Source: Acinetobacter sp. ANC 4910 (lineage in GTDB: Bacteria > Pseudomonadota > Gammaproteobacteria > Pseudomonadales > Moraxellaceae). From it: DNA of 64,000 nt. How positions within the stretch are numbered: the stretch's first letter is position 1; the number at the start of each line of letters is the position of its first letter. Both the position numbers and the translations under genes were made by a program. The DNA lies in contig NZ_SJNT01000004.1 in assembly GCF_004331035.1 (NCBI RefSeq), positions 186,001 through 250,000 on the forward strand, written 5' to 3'. A model generated the notes under the pieces. It ran no database searches and was not told the origin of the DNA. It worked only from the letters and a program-made list of their open reading frames with translations. Of the stretch, positions 37,016 through 46,039 are shown in pieces.

Positions 37016-37846
37016 CTAACGTAGACTCATCACGTATTGCAAAGGTGTCACACCCACCGATTTTTTAAAATGCCGATTAAAATGACTCTGATCTGAAAAG
37101 CCACATAAATCTGCCACCAAAGCAATATTTTCACCACGTTTTAAAAGCTGCTTCGCTTGATGCAAACGAAACTGAATAAGCCATGCATGTGGTGGAAGAC
37201 CCGTATATTTTTTAAATTGCCGTAAAAAATGCCAAGGACTTAAGCCCGCTGTTTCAGCCAAATCATTCAGTGAATACTCTTTTTCAGGTGCACTCGCCAA
37301 TAAATCTTTAATCATCAATATACGATTTTGCGCTTCAGGTAATGGCAACTCACCCAGCTTAGTGCAGCTGTGATGTGACATTAAATAAGCCAGCGTAGAT
37401 AGATATAAAGTTTGTTTAAACAATTGATTATCTTTATTTTCTAACAGGTCGAATAACAAGCTAAGTTGTTGCGCCAAGCCTTCATCATGAATCACGGCAT
37501 GTGGAAACCACGGCATGGTTCCTGAAGGTTGGAAAAGGTCTTGACTCACATCTCTTAACATTTCAGGTGTCGGATAAATGGCGCGATAACGCCATCCTGT
37601 TTCCACTGCAGATGAACCCGTATGCACTTCATCTGCATTCACCAAAATAATATGTCCTTTAGGTGCAATATGCAGTGCACCTGTGCGATAAAATGATTGT
37701 GCGCCCTCTTCTATCACCCCGATGCAATAGCCTTCATGCACATGTTTAGAGAATTGCTTTTGTATATACGAAGCATTCAGTAACTCTAAGCCACCCAATT
37801 CTTGGACATGCTTAAATTTTACAAACTCATGCTTCACTTTACTCAT
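37016..37846 (-). CDS. AraC-family transcriptional regulator
   Basis: The 276-residue protein has a cupin-type arabinose-binding N-terminal domain (HEGYCIGVIEEGAQSFY and GHIILVNADEVHTG) and a C-terminal double helix-turn-helix from about residue 175: YSLNDLAETAGLSPWHFLRQFKKYTGLPPHAWL and VADLCGFSDQSHFNRHFKKSVGVTPLQY. AraC proteins of this kind are often adjacent to AzlCD or LysE exporters, and this gene precedes azlCD, so control of amino-acid export is a plausible but unproven inference. Confidence 0.9.
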   Translation of the reverse strand: MSKVKHEFVKFKHVQELGGLELLNASYIQKQFSKHVHEGYCIGVIEEGAQSFYRTGALHIAPKGHIILVNADEVHTGSSAVETGWRYRAIYPTPEMLRDVSQDLFQPSGTMPWFPHAVIHDEGLAQQLSLLFDLLENKDNQLFKQTLYLSTLAYLMSHHSCTKLGELPLPEAQNRILMIKDLLASAPEKEYSLNDLAETAGLSPWHFLRQFKKYTGLPPHAWLIQFRLHQAKQLLKRGENIALVADLCGFSDQSHFNRHFKKSVGVTPLQYVMSLR

Positions 37847-37941
37847 ACAATTAATTCTTCATTCATGCCAGTCAAACCTATTGCACATGCAAAATAGCAT
37901 GTCTATTTTTGCTGTATAGAACAAAATTGCTCTCTCATTCT

Positions 37942-38418
37942 TTATTGATAAATTCTTCCCTGATGTTTTAACCAACCATCAATGTGCTGACGCTCTGGAT
38001 CATGATGCGTCCAATGTATTACCCCACCCTTTGGGTTGTATTCATATTCACCATAAAACTCAACCGTATCGGCTTTTTGCAGATTTTCTATTCTGGGTGC
38101 TAAATCAATATTATGCGCGACCAATACAGTCAAGCCATTCTGCAACGACAATATAAATTTCTGGTGTCTTGATCCTTCATGGTCATCCGCAAGAATCGCT
38201 TTTACCACGCCACTTGCACGGACTTGAATATTATTTTGTTGTTGCTGAAATGCCTGTTGTATTTTCTGATGATCATCAACTGTTGATACTGTTTCCGATG
38301 GCGTTGTGATTGGAGATTCATTTTTAGGAGGCGTATGCTGTTCTCGGTTTATTCCTAGATATGCAGCAATAAGCACCAGAATAACAACGCCTATTCTCAA
38401 ATTTGTTTTATTCATCAT
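37942..38418 (-). CDS. DUF3465 family protein, membrane-anchored
   Basis: The 158-residue protein has one N-terminal membrane segment (residues about 7-24), a polar Gln-rich linker, and a C-terminal domain with VVKAILADDHEGSRHQKFIL, NIDLAPRI and IHWTHHDPERQHIDGWL. This matches DUF3465, which has no assigned function. AAGGA lies six bases before the ATG at 38418 and nine before a second ATG at 38415. It stands downstream of the tsf terminator. Confidence 0.78.
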   Translation of the reverse strand: MMNKTNLRIGVVILVLIAAYLGINREQHTPPKNESPITTPSETVSTVDDHQKIQQAFQQQQNNIQVRASGVVKAILADDHEGSRHQKFILSLQNGLTVLVAHNIDLAPRIENLQKADTVEFYGEYEYNPKGGVIHWTHHDPERQHIDGWLKHQGRIYQ

Positions 38419-38441
38419 TTTTTATCCTTTTTATTTGATAT

Positions 38442-38469
38442 AAAAAAAGCCCCAGAAGGGGCTTTTTTT
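38442..38469 (-). terminator. Terminator after tsf
   Basis: AAAAAAAGCCCC-AGAA-GGGGCTTTTTTT is a perfect hairpin immediately downstream of the tsf stop. Confidence 0.9.
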
Positions 38470-38480
38470 GCAAAATAAAA

Positions 38481-39356
38481 TTATTTTGCAGCAGCTTGAG
38501 CAGCAGCAACTTCTTCAGCAAAAGAAAGTTCAGCTTTTTTCTCAATGCCTTCACCCACTTCGAAACGAACGAATTGAGCAACAGTTGTACCAGTCGCTTT
38601 TAATACGTCAGCAACTTTCTTATCGTTGTCAATTACGTACATTTGACGCTCAAGTACAACTTCGTTCAAGTATTTCTCAACTGAACCAGTTACCATTTTC
38701 TCAACAATGTTCGCTGGCTTGCCAGATTCAATCGCTTTCGCTTCAGCAATTTCTTTCTCTTTCGCGATAAGCTCAGCAGAAACGCCTTCAGCAGTTACAG
38801 CAACTGGGTTGAACGCAGCAACGTGCATTGCAACACCTTTACCAGTGTCAGCTTGACCAGTATAAGCAACTACAACACCAATTTTTAAACCGTGTTTGTA
38901 AACTGCAAGGTTTTCACCTTCAACAATTTTAGCACGACGTACTTGGATGTTTTCACCGATTTTTTGAACAAGAGCAATACGCGCTTCTTCAACAGTCGTG
39001 CCATCTTCAAGTTTAAGTTCAGCAATTTTAGCAGCATCAGTTTCGCCAGCAGCAAGTGCAGCAGCAGCAACTTTAGCAGAGAAGCCAGCAAAGTTTTCGT
39101 CTTTAGCAACGAAGTCAGTTTGGCAGTTTACTTCTAAAAGAATAGCTTTGTTGCCTTCTTGAGCGATAGTGATCGCGCCGTCAGCAGCGATGTTACCCGC
39201 TTTTTTAGCAGCTTTAGCTTGACCAGATTTACGTAGGTTATCAATCGCTAATTCGATGTCACCATTCGCTTCTGTTAATGCTTTTTTACATTCCATCATT
39301 GCTAAACCAGTACGGTCACGCAATTCTTTAACCATGCTTGCAGTAATAGCAGTCAT
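38481..39356 (-). CDS. tsf: Translation elongation factor Ts
   Basis: The 291-residue factor exchanges GDP on EF-Tu. The N-terminal UBA-like domain shows VKELRDRTGLAMMECKKAL and the core shows CQTDFVAKDENFAGF and MHVAAFNPVAV. AGGAGAT precedes the ATG. It follows rpsB on the same strand, the conserved bacterial rpsB-tsf order, with a hairpin in between. Confidence 0.98.
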   Translation of the reverse strand: MTAITASMVKELRDRTGLAMMECKKALTEANGDIELAIDNLRKSGQAKAAKKAGNIAADGAITIAQEGNKAILLEVNCQTDFVAKDENFAGFSAKVAAAALAAGETDAAKIAELKLEDGTTVEEARIALVQKIGENIQVRRAKIVEGENLAVYKHGLKIGVVVAYTGQADTGKGVAMHVAAFNPVAVTAEGVSAELIAKEKEIAEAKAIESGKPANIVEKMVTGSVEKYLNEVVLERQMYVIDNDKKVADVLKATGTTVAQFVRFEVGEGIEKKAELSFAEEVAAAQAAAK

Positions 39357-39404
39357 GTGTATCTCCTAAAAATCGGTAGAAAATGAATTCTTTTTAGAAC
39401 AGAA

Positions 39405-39432
39405 ACGGCCCAGAGGGATGCTCATGGGCCGT
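39405..39432 (-). terminator. Intergenic hairpin between rpsB and tsf (partial terminator)
   Basis: ACGGCCCA and TGGGCCGT form a GC-rich eight-bp stem with a 12-base loop, followed on the minus strand by TTTCTGTTCT. It probably lowers tsf expression relative to rpsB, as is known for the E. coli rpsB-tsf intergenic terminator. Confidence 0.6.
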
Positions 39433-39500
39433 CTGCATACATGACGCTTACTTTGCCACCATCACATGTCGCAAAAATGACAAGCTTGCGTCAAAACGCA

Positions 39501-40253
39501 TTAAGCCTCAGGAGCTTCTTTAGCAGCTTCGTCGCCTTTTGCTTGTGCATTTGCTTGTGTTTGAGCGTACTCTTTACCAGCAAGGATCGCATCAGCCATA
39601 GCAGAAGCGTAAAGTGTTACTGCACGGATCGCATCGTCATTACCCGGGATAACGAAATCTACGTTGTCTGGGTTAGAGTTTGTATCAACGATACCGATTA
39701 CAGGAATACCAAGGTTTTTAGCTTCTTTAATCGCGATTGATTCGTGGTCAACGTCGATTACGAATAATGCGTCAGGTAAACCACCCATGTTTTTAACGCC
39801 GCCTAAAGCACGTTCAAGTTTGTCCATCTCACGAGTACGTTCTAAAGCTTCACGTTTAGTAAGCTTAGCAAAAGTACCGTCTTGAGATTGAGTTTGAAGG
39901 TCTTTCAAACGGTTGATAGATTGGCGAAGTGTTTTCCAGTTCGTCAACATACCACCTAACCAACGGTGATCTACATATGGTTGACCAGCGCGTTGAGCTT
40001 GTTCACGGATGATGTTAGAAGCAGCACGTTTAGTACCAACGAACAATACTTTGTTCTTTTTGCTTGCAAGATTGTTAACAAAGTTCAAAGCATCGTTTAA
40101 CGCAGGAACAGTGTGCTCAAGGTTAATGATGTGAATTTTGTTACGCGCACCAAAAATGTATTGACGCATTTTTGGGTTCCAGAAACGAGTTTGGTGACCA
40201 AAGTGCGCACCTGCTTGAAGAAGGTCGCGCATGCTTACGTTGTAATCTGCCAT
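39501..40253 (-). CDS. rpsB: 30S ribosomal protein S2
   Basis: The 250-residue protein binds the 30S head region. Landmarks are [24 protein letters not shown] at the N-terminus and [33 protein letters not shown] near residue 180. The start at 40253 (MADYNVSM) is the family N-terminus; upstream in-frame codons up to 40304 belong to the leader. Confidence 0.98.
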   Translation of the reverse strand: MADYNVSMRDLLQAGAHFGHQTRFWNPKMRQYIFGARNKIHIINLEHTVPALNDALNFVNNLASKKNKVLFVGTKRAASNIIREQAQRAGQPYVDHRWLGGMLTNWKTLRQSINRLKDLQTQSQDGTFAKLTKREALERTREMDKLERALGGVKNMGGLPDALFVIDVDHESIAIKEAKNLGIPVIGIVDTNSNPDNVDFVIPGNDDAIRAVTLYASAMADAILAGKEYAQTQANAQAKGDEAAKEAPEA

Positions 40254-40411
40254 TTTCTTTACCTTAAAGTTTGGGTTAGGCCTCCATATATCCGCATTCT
40301 CCACCCGTTAAGGGCACCCAGAGTAATGTGTCGATATATGTGCGGATTTTTTACCTATTTCAATCAAATGACTCGTAAAGATATTCACGAAAAAGCATTT
40401 GATAAAATGGG
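40254..40411 (-). promoter_or_regulatory. rpsB 5' leader, candidate S2 autoregulatory element
   Basis: The leader is about 158 nt. ATCCGCA (40342-40348, minus) pairs with TGCGGAT (40290-40296), with an inner GCCC/GGGT hairpin. E. coli S2 represses its own mRNA through its leader; this structure is a candidate equivalent. Confidence 0.45.
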
Positions 40412-40417
40412 CGGCTA

Positions 40418-40447
40418 TTTATACCATAGTCACATATAAATTTCCAA
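40418..40447 (-). promoter_or_regulatory. rpsB: rpsB promoter
   Basis: On the minus strand TTGGAA (40442-40447) and TATAAA (40418-40423) are separated by 18 bases, with an extended TGG before the -10. Confidence 0.55.
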
Positions 40448-40462
40448 AAGTTTTTAGAGATC

Positions 40463-41308
40463 ATGAATACAACTTATCAAGCTCCCCGTCGATTAATTAA
40501 AACTGCCGATGAAATTGAAAAAATGCGTGTGGCGGGACGACTGGCGGCCGAAGTGTTGGATATGATCAAACCGCATATCAAACCAGGGGTAACGACCCTC
40601 GAATTAGACACGATTTGTCACGATTATATTGTGAACGTACAAAATGCGATCCCTGCATGTTTAGGTTATGGTGCAGCACCGGGTCGTCCTGCGTTTCAAC
40701 ATACCATTTGTACTTCTGTGAACCACGTGGTGTGTCACGGTATTCCATCTGAAAGTAAAATCTTAAAGAAAGGCGATATCTTAAATATTGATGTCACCGT
40801 GATTAAAGATGGTTACCACGGCGATACCAATATGATGTACGTGGTTGGAGATGAAACATCTATTCTTGCAGATCGCTTGTGTAAAGTAGCACAAGAAGCC
40901 ATGTACCGTGGTATTGCAACTGTAAAACCAGGTTCGACCATTGGTGATATTGGTTTAGCGATTCAAAAATATGTTGAGTCTGAACGCTTTAGCGTCGTTC
41001 GTGAATACTGTGGTCACGGTATTGGCACGGTGTTCCATGACGAGCCACAAGTATTGCATTATGGTCAAGGCAACAGCGGTATGATTATTGAAGAAGGTAT
41101 GACCTTTACCATTGAACCTATGGTCAATGCAGGGGTATGGCAAACCAAATTACTGGGTGATAAATGGACTGTTGTGACCAAAGACCATAAATTATCTGCA
41201 CAATATGAACACACCATTTTAGTGACTAAAGACGGTGTTGAAATTTTAACAGCCCGTCCAGAAGAAGATTTATCACGTTTTCAAACTGAATCTGTGTCAT
41301 TGGCTTAA
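40463..41308 (+). CDS. map: Methionine aminopeptidase, type I
   Basis: MAP removes the initiator methionine from nascent proteins. The 281-residue protein (264 in E. coli) carries the pita-bread-fold metal ligands in NIDVTVIKDGYHGDT (two Asp), YCGHGIGTVFHDEP (His), TFTIEPM (Glu) and YEHTILVT (Glu). A short C-terminal extension ends in SVSLA. The gene is divergent from rpsB, as in many gammaproteobacteria. A weak TTGATA/TACCAT promoter at 40399-40427 overlaps the rpsB promoter on the opposite strand. Confidence 0.96.
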   Translation: MNTTYQAPRRLIKTADEIEKMRVAGRLAAEVLDMIKPHIKPGVTTLELDTICHDYIVNVQNAIPACLGYGAAPGRPAFQHTICTSVNHVVCHGIPSESKILKKGDILNIDVTVIKDGYHGDTNMMYVVGDETSILADRLCKVAQEAMYRGIATVKPGSTIGDIGLAIQKYVESERFSVVREYCGHGIGTVFHDEPQVLHYGQGNSGMIIEEGMTFTIEPMVNAGVWQTKLLGDKWTVVTKDHKLSAQYEHTILVTKDGVEILTARPEEDLSRFQTESVSLA

Positions 41309-41325
41309 ACGCTAAGTTCGTTGTC

Positions 41326-41354
41326 AAAAAGGTCACCTTCGGGTGATCTTTTTT
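41326..41354 (+). terminator. Terminator after map
   Basis: AAAAAGGTCACC-TTCG-GGTGATCTTTTTT is a hairpin with UUCG-type loop and T-run. Confidence 0.88.
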
Positions 41355-41615
41355 ATGTCAAAAAATCATGCTTCTAGAATATTTTTTTATTCACTTATAG
41401 CTATTTAGGAGCAATTTCCAACTTTAAAAACCAAGATTAATCCTCCTATTTCCTAATTACACGATCTATTCGTAATTAACATAATCACAAAAAAATCACG
41501 GTATTTTTCACAATCTTTAAAAAAGATTCCCGTTCGAAAACAACAGTTTTCTTTAACTACACTATTGAATAATGCCCCTGAATAAAAATGATGAAGAATG
41601 GACATGGAGTCCCCT

Positions 41616-42686
41616 ATGCAAAAAACAGGATTAGCATTCTCAATTGCGATGACCCTTATTCCTACATTTAGCCATGCTAAATCCCCCTATTTCAGCCTAC
41701 AAGATGGCGATGGCTTTAAACGCTTCTCCGTTTCTGTCGGTGCCCTGCACGTCATGCCACAAGGTCAAGCCCAACCGTTCCGGGTCAATACGGCAGTTAA
41801 AGAAGGTGAAACTGCGAAAGTCGGTACTATTCAAGCTCAGACTGTTTTAGACAATATTCGATCGGGCAGTGAAGTTAATCCATTGCTCAACGCGACACTT
41901 CAAGGATTAGCTGCTATTGATGCACCTATTCCCTCAAGTCTAAGTGGTACTGCCGAAATACAAGGCTTAAGCCAATGGGATAATGCAGGTACTGGACTTC
42001 AAGCAGATGATGTTACAACTTTAGGCATCATGAGTAATTATTTCTTTACAGACCATATTTCAGTTGAGGTCAAAGCAGGGATTCCTCCTAAAGTCGATTT
42101 ACAAGGTCAAGGAAAAATCTATGCTCCCTTTTCAGCTATTGCCAGTCCTTTAGGCAGTGTTTTAGGTCAACTGGAACTTGAAAATGATATTTTGATTACC
42201 GATTTGGCTGCTCATGGTGCTGCTGCTTCGGCTCGGGCATGGACACCTGCTTTTGAGCTCCAATATCATTTTGGCAAAACTGGGGTTAATAAGTTTCGTC
42301 CCTATATCGGTTTAGGTGTCATGTATGCTTATTTTAATGAATTGGAAATGAATCCAAGAATTGAGCAGGATTTAATTGCTGCAGGTCATATGATTGCCAA
42401 TATTAAAGAAGGTCATGCAGGAGCATCTTTAGAAGGTAAAACCAGTTCTGCCAATCCTCAAGTGGATCTTGAAGCATCTGATGCCTTTGCACCGATTGCC
42501 ACAGTTGGATTTACCTACGATTTTAATAGCAATTGGTTTGCTGTAGGCTCGGTCAGTTATGCTCAACTCAGTAATGACACCACCATTACTGTGACCGATG
42601 CCAAACTCGGTGAACTTATCCGCTCCAAAGCGGACATAGAAATTAATCCAATTCTCGCTTATGCAGGCATTGGTTATCGCTTTTAA
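41616..42686 (+). CDS. OmpW-family outer-membrane protein, unusually long
   Basis: The 356-residue protein has a signal peptide (residues about 1-21, ending FSHA), the OmpW-type FSVSVGALHVMPQG near the N-terminus, YFFTDHISVEVKAGIPPK, and a final strand AYAGIGYRF with the terminal aromatic of barrel proteins. OmpW and AlkL are eight-stranded barrels that pass hydrophobic compounds; most are 210-240 residues. The excess here lies in polar loop-like stretches (about 50-130 and 240-300). The ATG at 41616 is chosen because GGAG lies six bases upstream. Confidence 0.85.
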   Translation: MQKTGLAFSIAMTLIPTFSHAKSPYFSLQDGDGFKRFSVSVGALHVMPQGQAQPFRVNTAVKEGETAKVGTIQAQTVLDNIRSGSEVNPLLNATLQGLAAIDAPIPSSLSGTAEIQGLSQWDNAGTGLQADDVTTLGIMSNYFFTDHISVEVKAGIPPKVDLQGQGKIYAPFSAIASPLGSVLGQLELENDILITDLAAHGAAASARAWTPAFELQYHFGKTGVNKFRPYIGLGVMYAYFNELEMNPRIEQDLIAAGHMIANIKEGHAGASLEGKTSSANPQVDLEASDAFAPIATVGFTYDFNSNWFAVGSVSYAQLSNDTTITVTDAKLGELIRSKADIEINPILAYAGIGYRF

Positions 42687-42731
42687 AAAACGAGTAATAC
42701 TCTACCTACTTTCTCAATTCATCTTGAGGCT

Positions 42732-42776
42732 AAAAAAGGGCTGTTGATGAAATCACATCCCAACAGTCCTTTTTTA
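42732..42776 (+). terminator. Terminator after the OmpW-family gene
   Basis: AAAAAAGGGCTGTTG pairs with CAACAGTCCTTTTTT around a 14-base loop. Confidence 0.7.
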
Positions 42777-42986
42777 TTCATATGCATTATTGCGATGCAT
42801 TTTTAAACACATCATCCAGTATTGAATTATTTTCAGTCAATTTAGTATTCCATTAAACATAAACAATCGACAGGTCACATCAGTAAAAAAAATAATTTAA
42901 ATATAAATCAGATTCTTAATAGCACTACAACAAAACCCAATATCCATCAGTACTTTTGGCATATTGCTTGCTTTATCTCTATAAGA

Positions 42987-43004
42987 TGAATCAACGTAGA
43001 TTCA
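42987..43004. promoter_or_regulatory. 18-bp operator-like palindrome upstream of narK-like gene
   Basis: TGAATC-AACGTA-GATTCA has perfect six-base arms and an ACGT centre; only one internal pair fails. It ends 96 bases before the gene start. The regulator is unknown. Confidence 0.45.
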
Positions 43005-43100
43005 CAATACATATAGACGGCCAACGATGTCCGTTCTGATCGGATTACAAGCAACTTAAAAAACTTGTAAACAAAATTACGCTCAGTTCAGGGGATGGTT

Positions 43101-44447
43101 ATGTCTTCAACAATAAATAGCGATGCAAAAAAAGCGACACAAATTAAACTTTTTAATTTTTCTACACCCGCCATGCGTGCGTTCCATATGACTTGGCTCG
43201 CATTCTTTGTCTGCTTCTTTGCATGGTTTGCCTGCGCGCCGCTCATGCCTGTGATTAAAGGCGAATTTAATTTAACCAAAGATCAAATTGCCAACATTAA
43301 TATTGCAGCCGTTGCCATTACTATTTTAATTCGCCTGATTGTTGGTCCATTGTGTGATAAATATGGCCCCAGAAAGACCTATACTGCCCTTTTATTACTC
43401 GGCAGTATTCCTGTATTTGGCGTTGCAGCTGCCAATACCTACGAATCCTTTTTATTTTTCCGTCTATTGATTGGTGCCATTGGCGCGAGTTTTGTCATTA
43501 CCCAATATCATACCAGTATTATGTTTGCACCCAATGTCGTGGGTACAGCAAACGCGGCGGCGGCAGGTTGGGGTAATGCAGGCGGCGGCGCAACACAAGC
43601 CCTCATGCCACTTATTCTTGGGGCAATTGTAATGTTTGGCGTAGAACAAAGCATGGGATGGCGTATTGCCCTGCTTGTACCAGGTATCATGATGGTCATT
43701 GTGGGCATCTTATATTGGAAGTTCACTCAAGATTGCCCTCAAGGGAATTTTAAAGAACTTCGTAAAGAAGGCATTGAAGTGGGAAGCGGCAAAAAAGGCG
43801 GTACAGCAATTTTGCTGCAAGCTGCTCGCAATTACCGTGTTTGGATTCTTTTTGTATCTTATGCTGCATGTTTTGGTATTGAAATTTTCATTCATAATGT
43901 TGCTGCAATGTATTATGTGGATCACTTCAATATGGGACTTAAAGAAGCAGGTTTAACCGCAGGTATCTTTGGTTTATTGGCACTTTTTGCCCGTGCTTTG
44001 GGCGGCATTATTTCGGATAAGGTTGCTGTTGCAAAAGGCTTAGATGGACGCACCAAAATCTTATTCATCCTAATTTTATGCGAAGGTTTATTCCTTATAC
44101 TATTCTCGCAAATGAATGTAGTTAGCCTTGCGATCATCAGCATGACTGTTTTTGCGCTCTTTACCCATATGGCATGTGGAGCAACTTATGCACTAGTGCC
44201 TTTTATTGACCGCGATGCTTTAGGAGGTGTTGCAGGGATTATTGGTGCTGGGGGTAATGTGGGTGCAGTCGCAGCAGGTTTCCTGCTTAAAGGTCTGCTT
44301 GATGTTCAAACTTGTCTTATGATTTTAGGTGGACTCGTTACGGTTGCAGCTTTCAGTGTGATTTTCATTCGCTTCTCTGTAGAACATCAAATCAAAGAAA
44401 AACAACTGTTTGATCAAGCGATCTTAGAACGAAATAGCTTAGCGTAA
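43101..44447 (+). CDS. Nitrate/nitrite-type MFS transporter (NarK family)
   Basis: The 448-residue carrier has about 12 transmembrane segments. It carries both nitrate-signature glycine-rich stretches of the NNP family: AAAAGWGNAGGGATQ in TM5 and GGVAGIIGAGGNVGAVAAG in TM11. Arg residues in TM2 (LIRLIVGPLCDKYGPRK) and TM8 (FARALGGIISDK) fit the substrate-binding positions. It is a NasA/NarK-type importer or antiporter. No nitrate reductase gene lies in the window. AGGGGA precedes the ATG at 43101; the ATG at 43095 lies inside it. Confidence 0.88.
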   Translation: MSSTINSDAKKATQIKLFNFSTPAMRAFHMTWLAFFVCFFAWFACAPLMPVIKGEFNLTKDQIANINIAAVAITILIRLIVGPLCDKYGPRKTYTALLLLGSIPVFGVAAANTYESFLFFRLLIGAIGASFVITQYHTSIMFAPNVVGTANAAAAGWGNAGGGATQALMPLILGAIVMFGVEQSMGWRIALLVPGIMMVIVGILYWKFTQDCPQGNFKELRKEGIEVGSGKKGGTAILLQAARNYRVWILFVSYAACFGIEIFIHNVAAMYYVDHFNMGLKEAGLTAGIFGLLALFARALGGIISDKVAVAKGLDGRTKILFILILCEGLFLILFSQMNVVSLAIISMTVFALFTHMACGATYALVPFIDRDALGGVAGIIGAGGNVGAVAAGFLLKGLLDVQTCLMILGGLVTVAAFSVIFIRFSVEHQIKEKQLFDQAILERNSLA

Positions 44448-44824
44448 AACTTTAAATCCTCGGGTACAGATGAGGGTGTATTCACTCTCTGTACCTGATC
44501 AAAATAACCTACTATGTCTTATATAAAATATTAAATTGACTCGTCGCCTCCCCCATAAATCAGTCATCACTATAAAATTAATTTTTGAATGTATAAATCC
44601 TGCTAAATAACAAATCCGCGTTACCAAATGCTGAAAAAATTCTAATCCAGCAGTGTCCTAAATATACAAACAATGGCTGTTTCAGTAGCTTTCACATATT
44701 CATATATGCTGCACTAATACCTCAATCATTACGTCACTTTTCAAATATTTTAATCACATATCGAAATTAATCGATATATTGCGTACAATACAGCCAAACT
44801 TATATTTCAAAGACGAATGCGGCA
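44448..44824. other. Intergenic region with a hairpin and an inverted repeat
   Basis: A hairpin at 44462-44496 (GGGTACAGA pairing with TCTGTACC, imperfect, no T-run) lies after the narK-like stop. An inverted repeat lies at 44758-44777. Nothing else was seen. Confidence 0.5.
44758..44777. promoter_or_regulatory. Inverted repeat upstream of the MFS gene
   Basis: ATATCGA-AATTAA-TCGATAT has perfect seven-base arms, 47 bases before the start codon at 44825, where an operator is expected. Confidence 0.4.
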
Positions 44825-46039
44825 ATGACCCAAAGTCAATTTTCAAAACCCCTTATTTATATGCTGATTGGTAGCGCTATCATTTTGGCGCTTTCGCTAG
44901 GTGTTCGACATGCATTTGGACTCTATTTGGTTCCTATGAGTCATGAATTTGGATGGGGGCATAACGTCTTTAGTTTAGCAATCGCATTACAAAACCTCAT
45001 TTGGGGTGCCGTACAACCCATTACAGGAGCTTTTGCCGATAAATATGGCAGTAAAATTGTCGTCACGGTAGGAGGTATTCTCTACGCGATTGGCTTATTA
45101 CTCATGTCCGTCAGCTCAACTGGCTTTATGCTGAATGTCAGTGTCGGTCTGATTCTAGGTTTAGCTTTATCAGCCACCTCTTTTCCTGTGTTACTTTCTG
45201 CGGTTGGGCGCGCAGCCCCACCCGAAAAACGTAGTTTAGCCATGGGTATAGCCAGTGCAGCAGGCTCTTTTGGGCAGTTTATTATGCTGCCATCCACCTT
45301 ATTGTTATTGCAAAATATTGGTTGGTCAGCCGCTTTAATTGTCAGTGCAATTTTAATTGCCTTTATTGTCCCGCTCGCTTGGATGCTAAAAGCACCCATG
45401 TATGTGGCACCAAATAGCCAAGCTACAAGTAGTGCACCTGCGCTCAGTTTTAAACAAATTTTGAGCATAGCGAAAGCACATAAACCTTTCTGGTTTTTAT
45501 CTTTAGGTTTTATGGTGTGTGGCTTCCAAGTGGTCTTTATTGGTATTCACCTCCCAGGTTATCTGATTGATCATGGTTTTGATGCGACCACGGGCACCGT
45601 GTTTCTCGCTTTAGTGGGATTATTCAATATCTTTGGTACTTACACTGCGGGCTGGTTAGGAGGTAAGTTTTCCAAACCCAAATTACTCATGGGTTTATAT
45701 GCACTCCGTGGTATCGCCATTATTGCTTTTTTAACCATACCTTTAAGTACATGGACAATCTATAGTTTTGGCATCATCATGGGTTTATTATGGTTATCTA
45801 CCGTACCATTGACCAACGGGATTGTCGCCAATATGTTTGGTATTCGCTATTTGTCTATGCTCAGCGGTCTTGTATTTTTTACCCACCAAGTCGGTTCATT
45901 TTTTGGTGGATGGCTCGGTGGCGTGAATCATGACATGACTGGCAATTATCAAGCGGTTTGGATGATTTCAATTGCACTCAGTGTTTTAGGCGTACTGGTT
46001 CATTTCTTTGTCGATGAAAAGGCGGTGGTCCATGAATAA
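44825..46039 (+). CDS. MFS transporter, 12 TM, unknown substrate
   Basis: The 404-residue inner-membrane protein has about 12 transmembrane segments with a QPITGAFADKYGSK loop between TM2 and TM3 and a TAGWLGGKFSKPK loop between TM8 and TM9. It resembles the oxalate/formate and monocarboxylate (OFA/MCP) subgroup. The following 45-residue gene overlaps its end, and a TauD-type dioxygenase lies downstream after a terminator, so the dioxygenase may act on the imported compound. The start is the only ATG before the first TM. Confidence 0.85.
   Translation: MTQSQFSKPLIYMLIGSAIILALSLGVRHAFGLYLVPMSHEFGWGHNVFSLAIALQNLIWGAVQPITGAFADKYGSKIVVTVGGILYAIGLLLMSVSSTGFMLNVSVGLILGLALSATSFPVLLSAVGRAAPPEKRSLAMGIASAAGSFGQFIMLPSTLLLLQNIGWSAALIVSAILIAFIVPLAWMLKAPMYVAPNSQATSSAPALSFKQILSIAKAHKPFWFLSLGFMVCGFQVVFIGIHLPGYLIDHGFDATTGTVFLALVGLFNIFGTYTAGWLGGKFSKPKLLMGLYALRGIAIIAFLTIPLSTWTIYSFGIIMGLLWLSTVPLTNGIVANMFGIRYLSMLSGLVFFTHQVGSFFGGWLGGVNHDMTGNYQAVWMISIALSVLGVLVHFFVDEKAVVHE

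Larger units (their letters stand above)
42687..43100. other. Intergenic region: terminator, AT-rich DNA, operator-like palindrome
   Basis: It contains the terminator at 42732-42776 and the palindrome at 42987-43004, but no gene is seen. Confidence 0.55.

Noticed and set aside
42687..44824. A nitrate-reduction operon around the NarK-like gene
   Set aside because: No reductase, cofactor or sensor gene is present in the window, so only an isolated transporter is supported.
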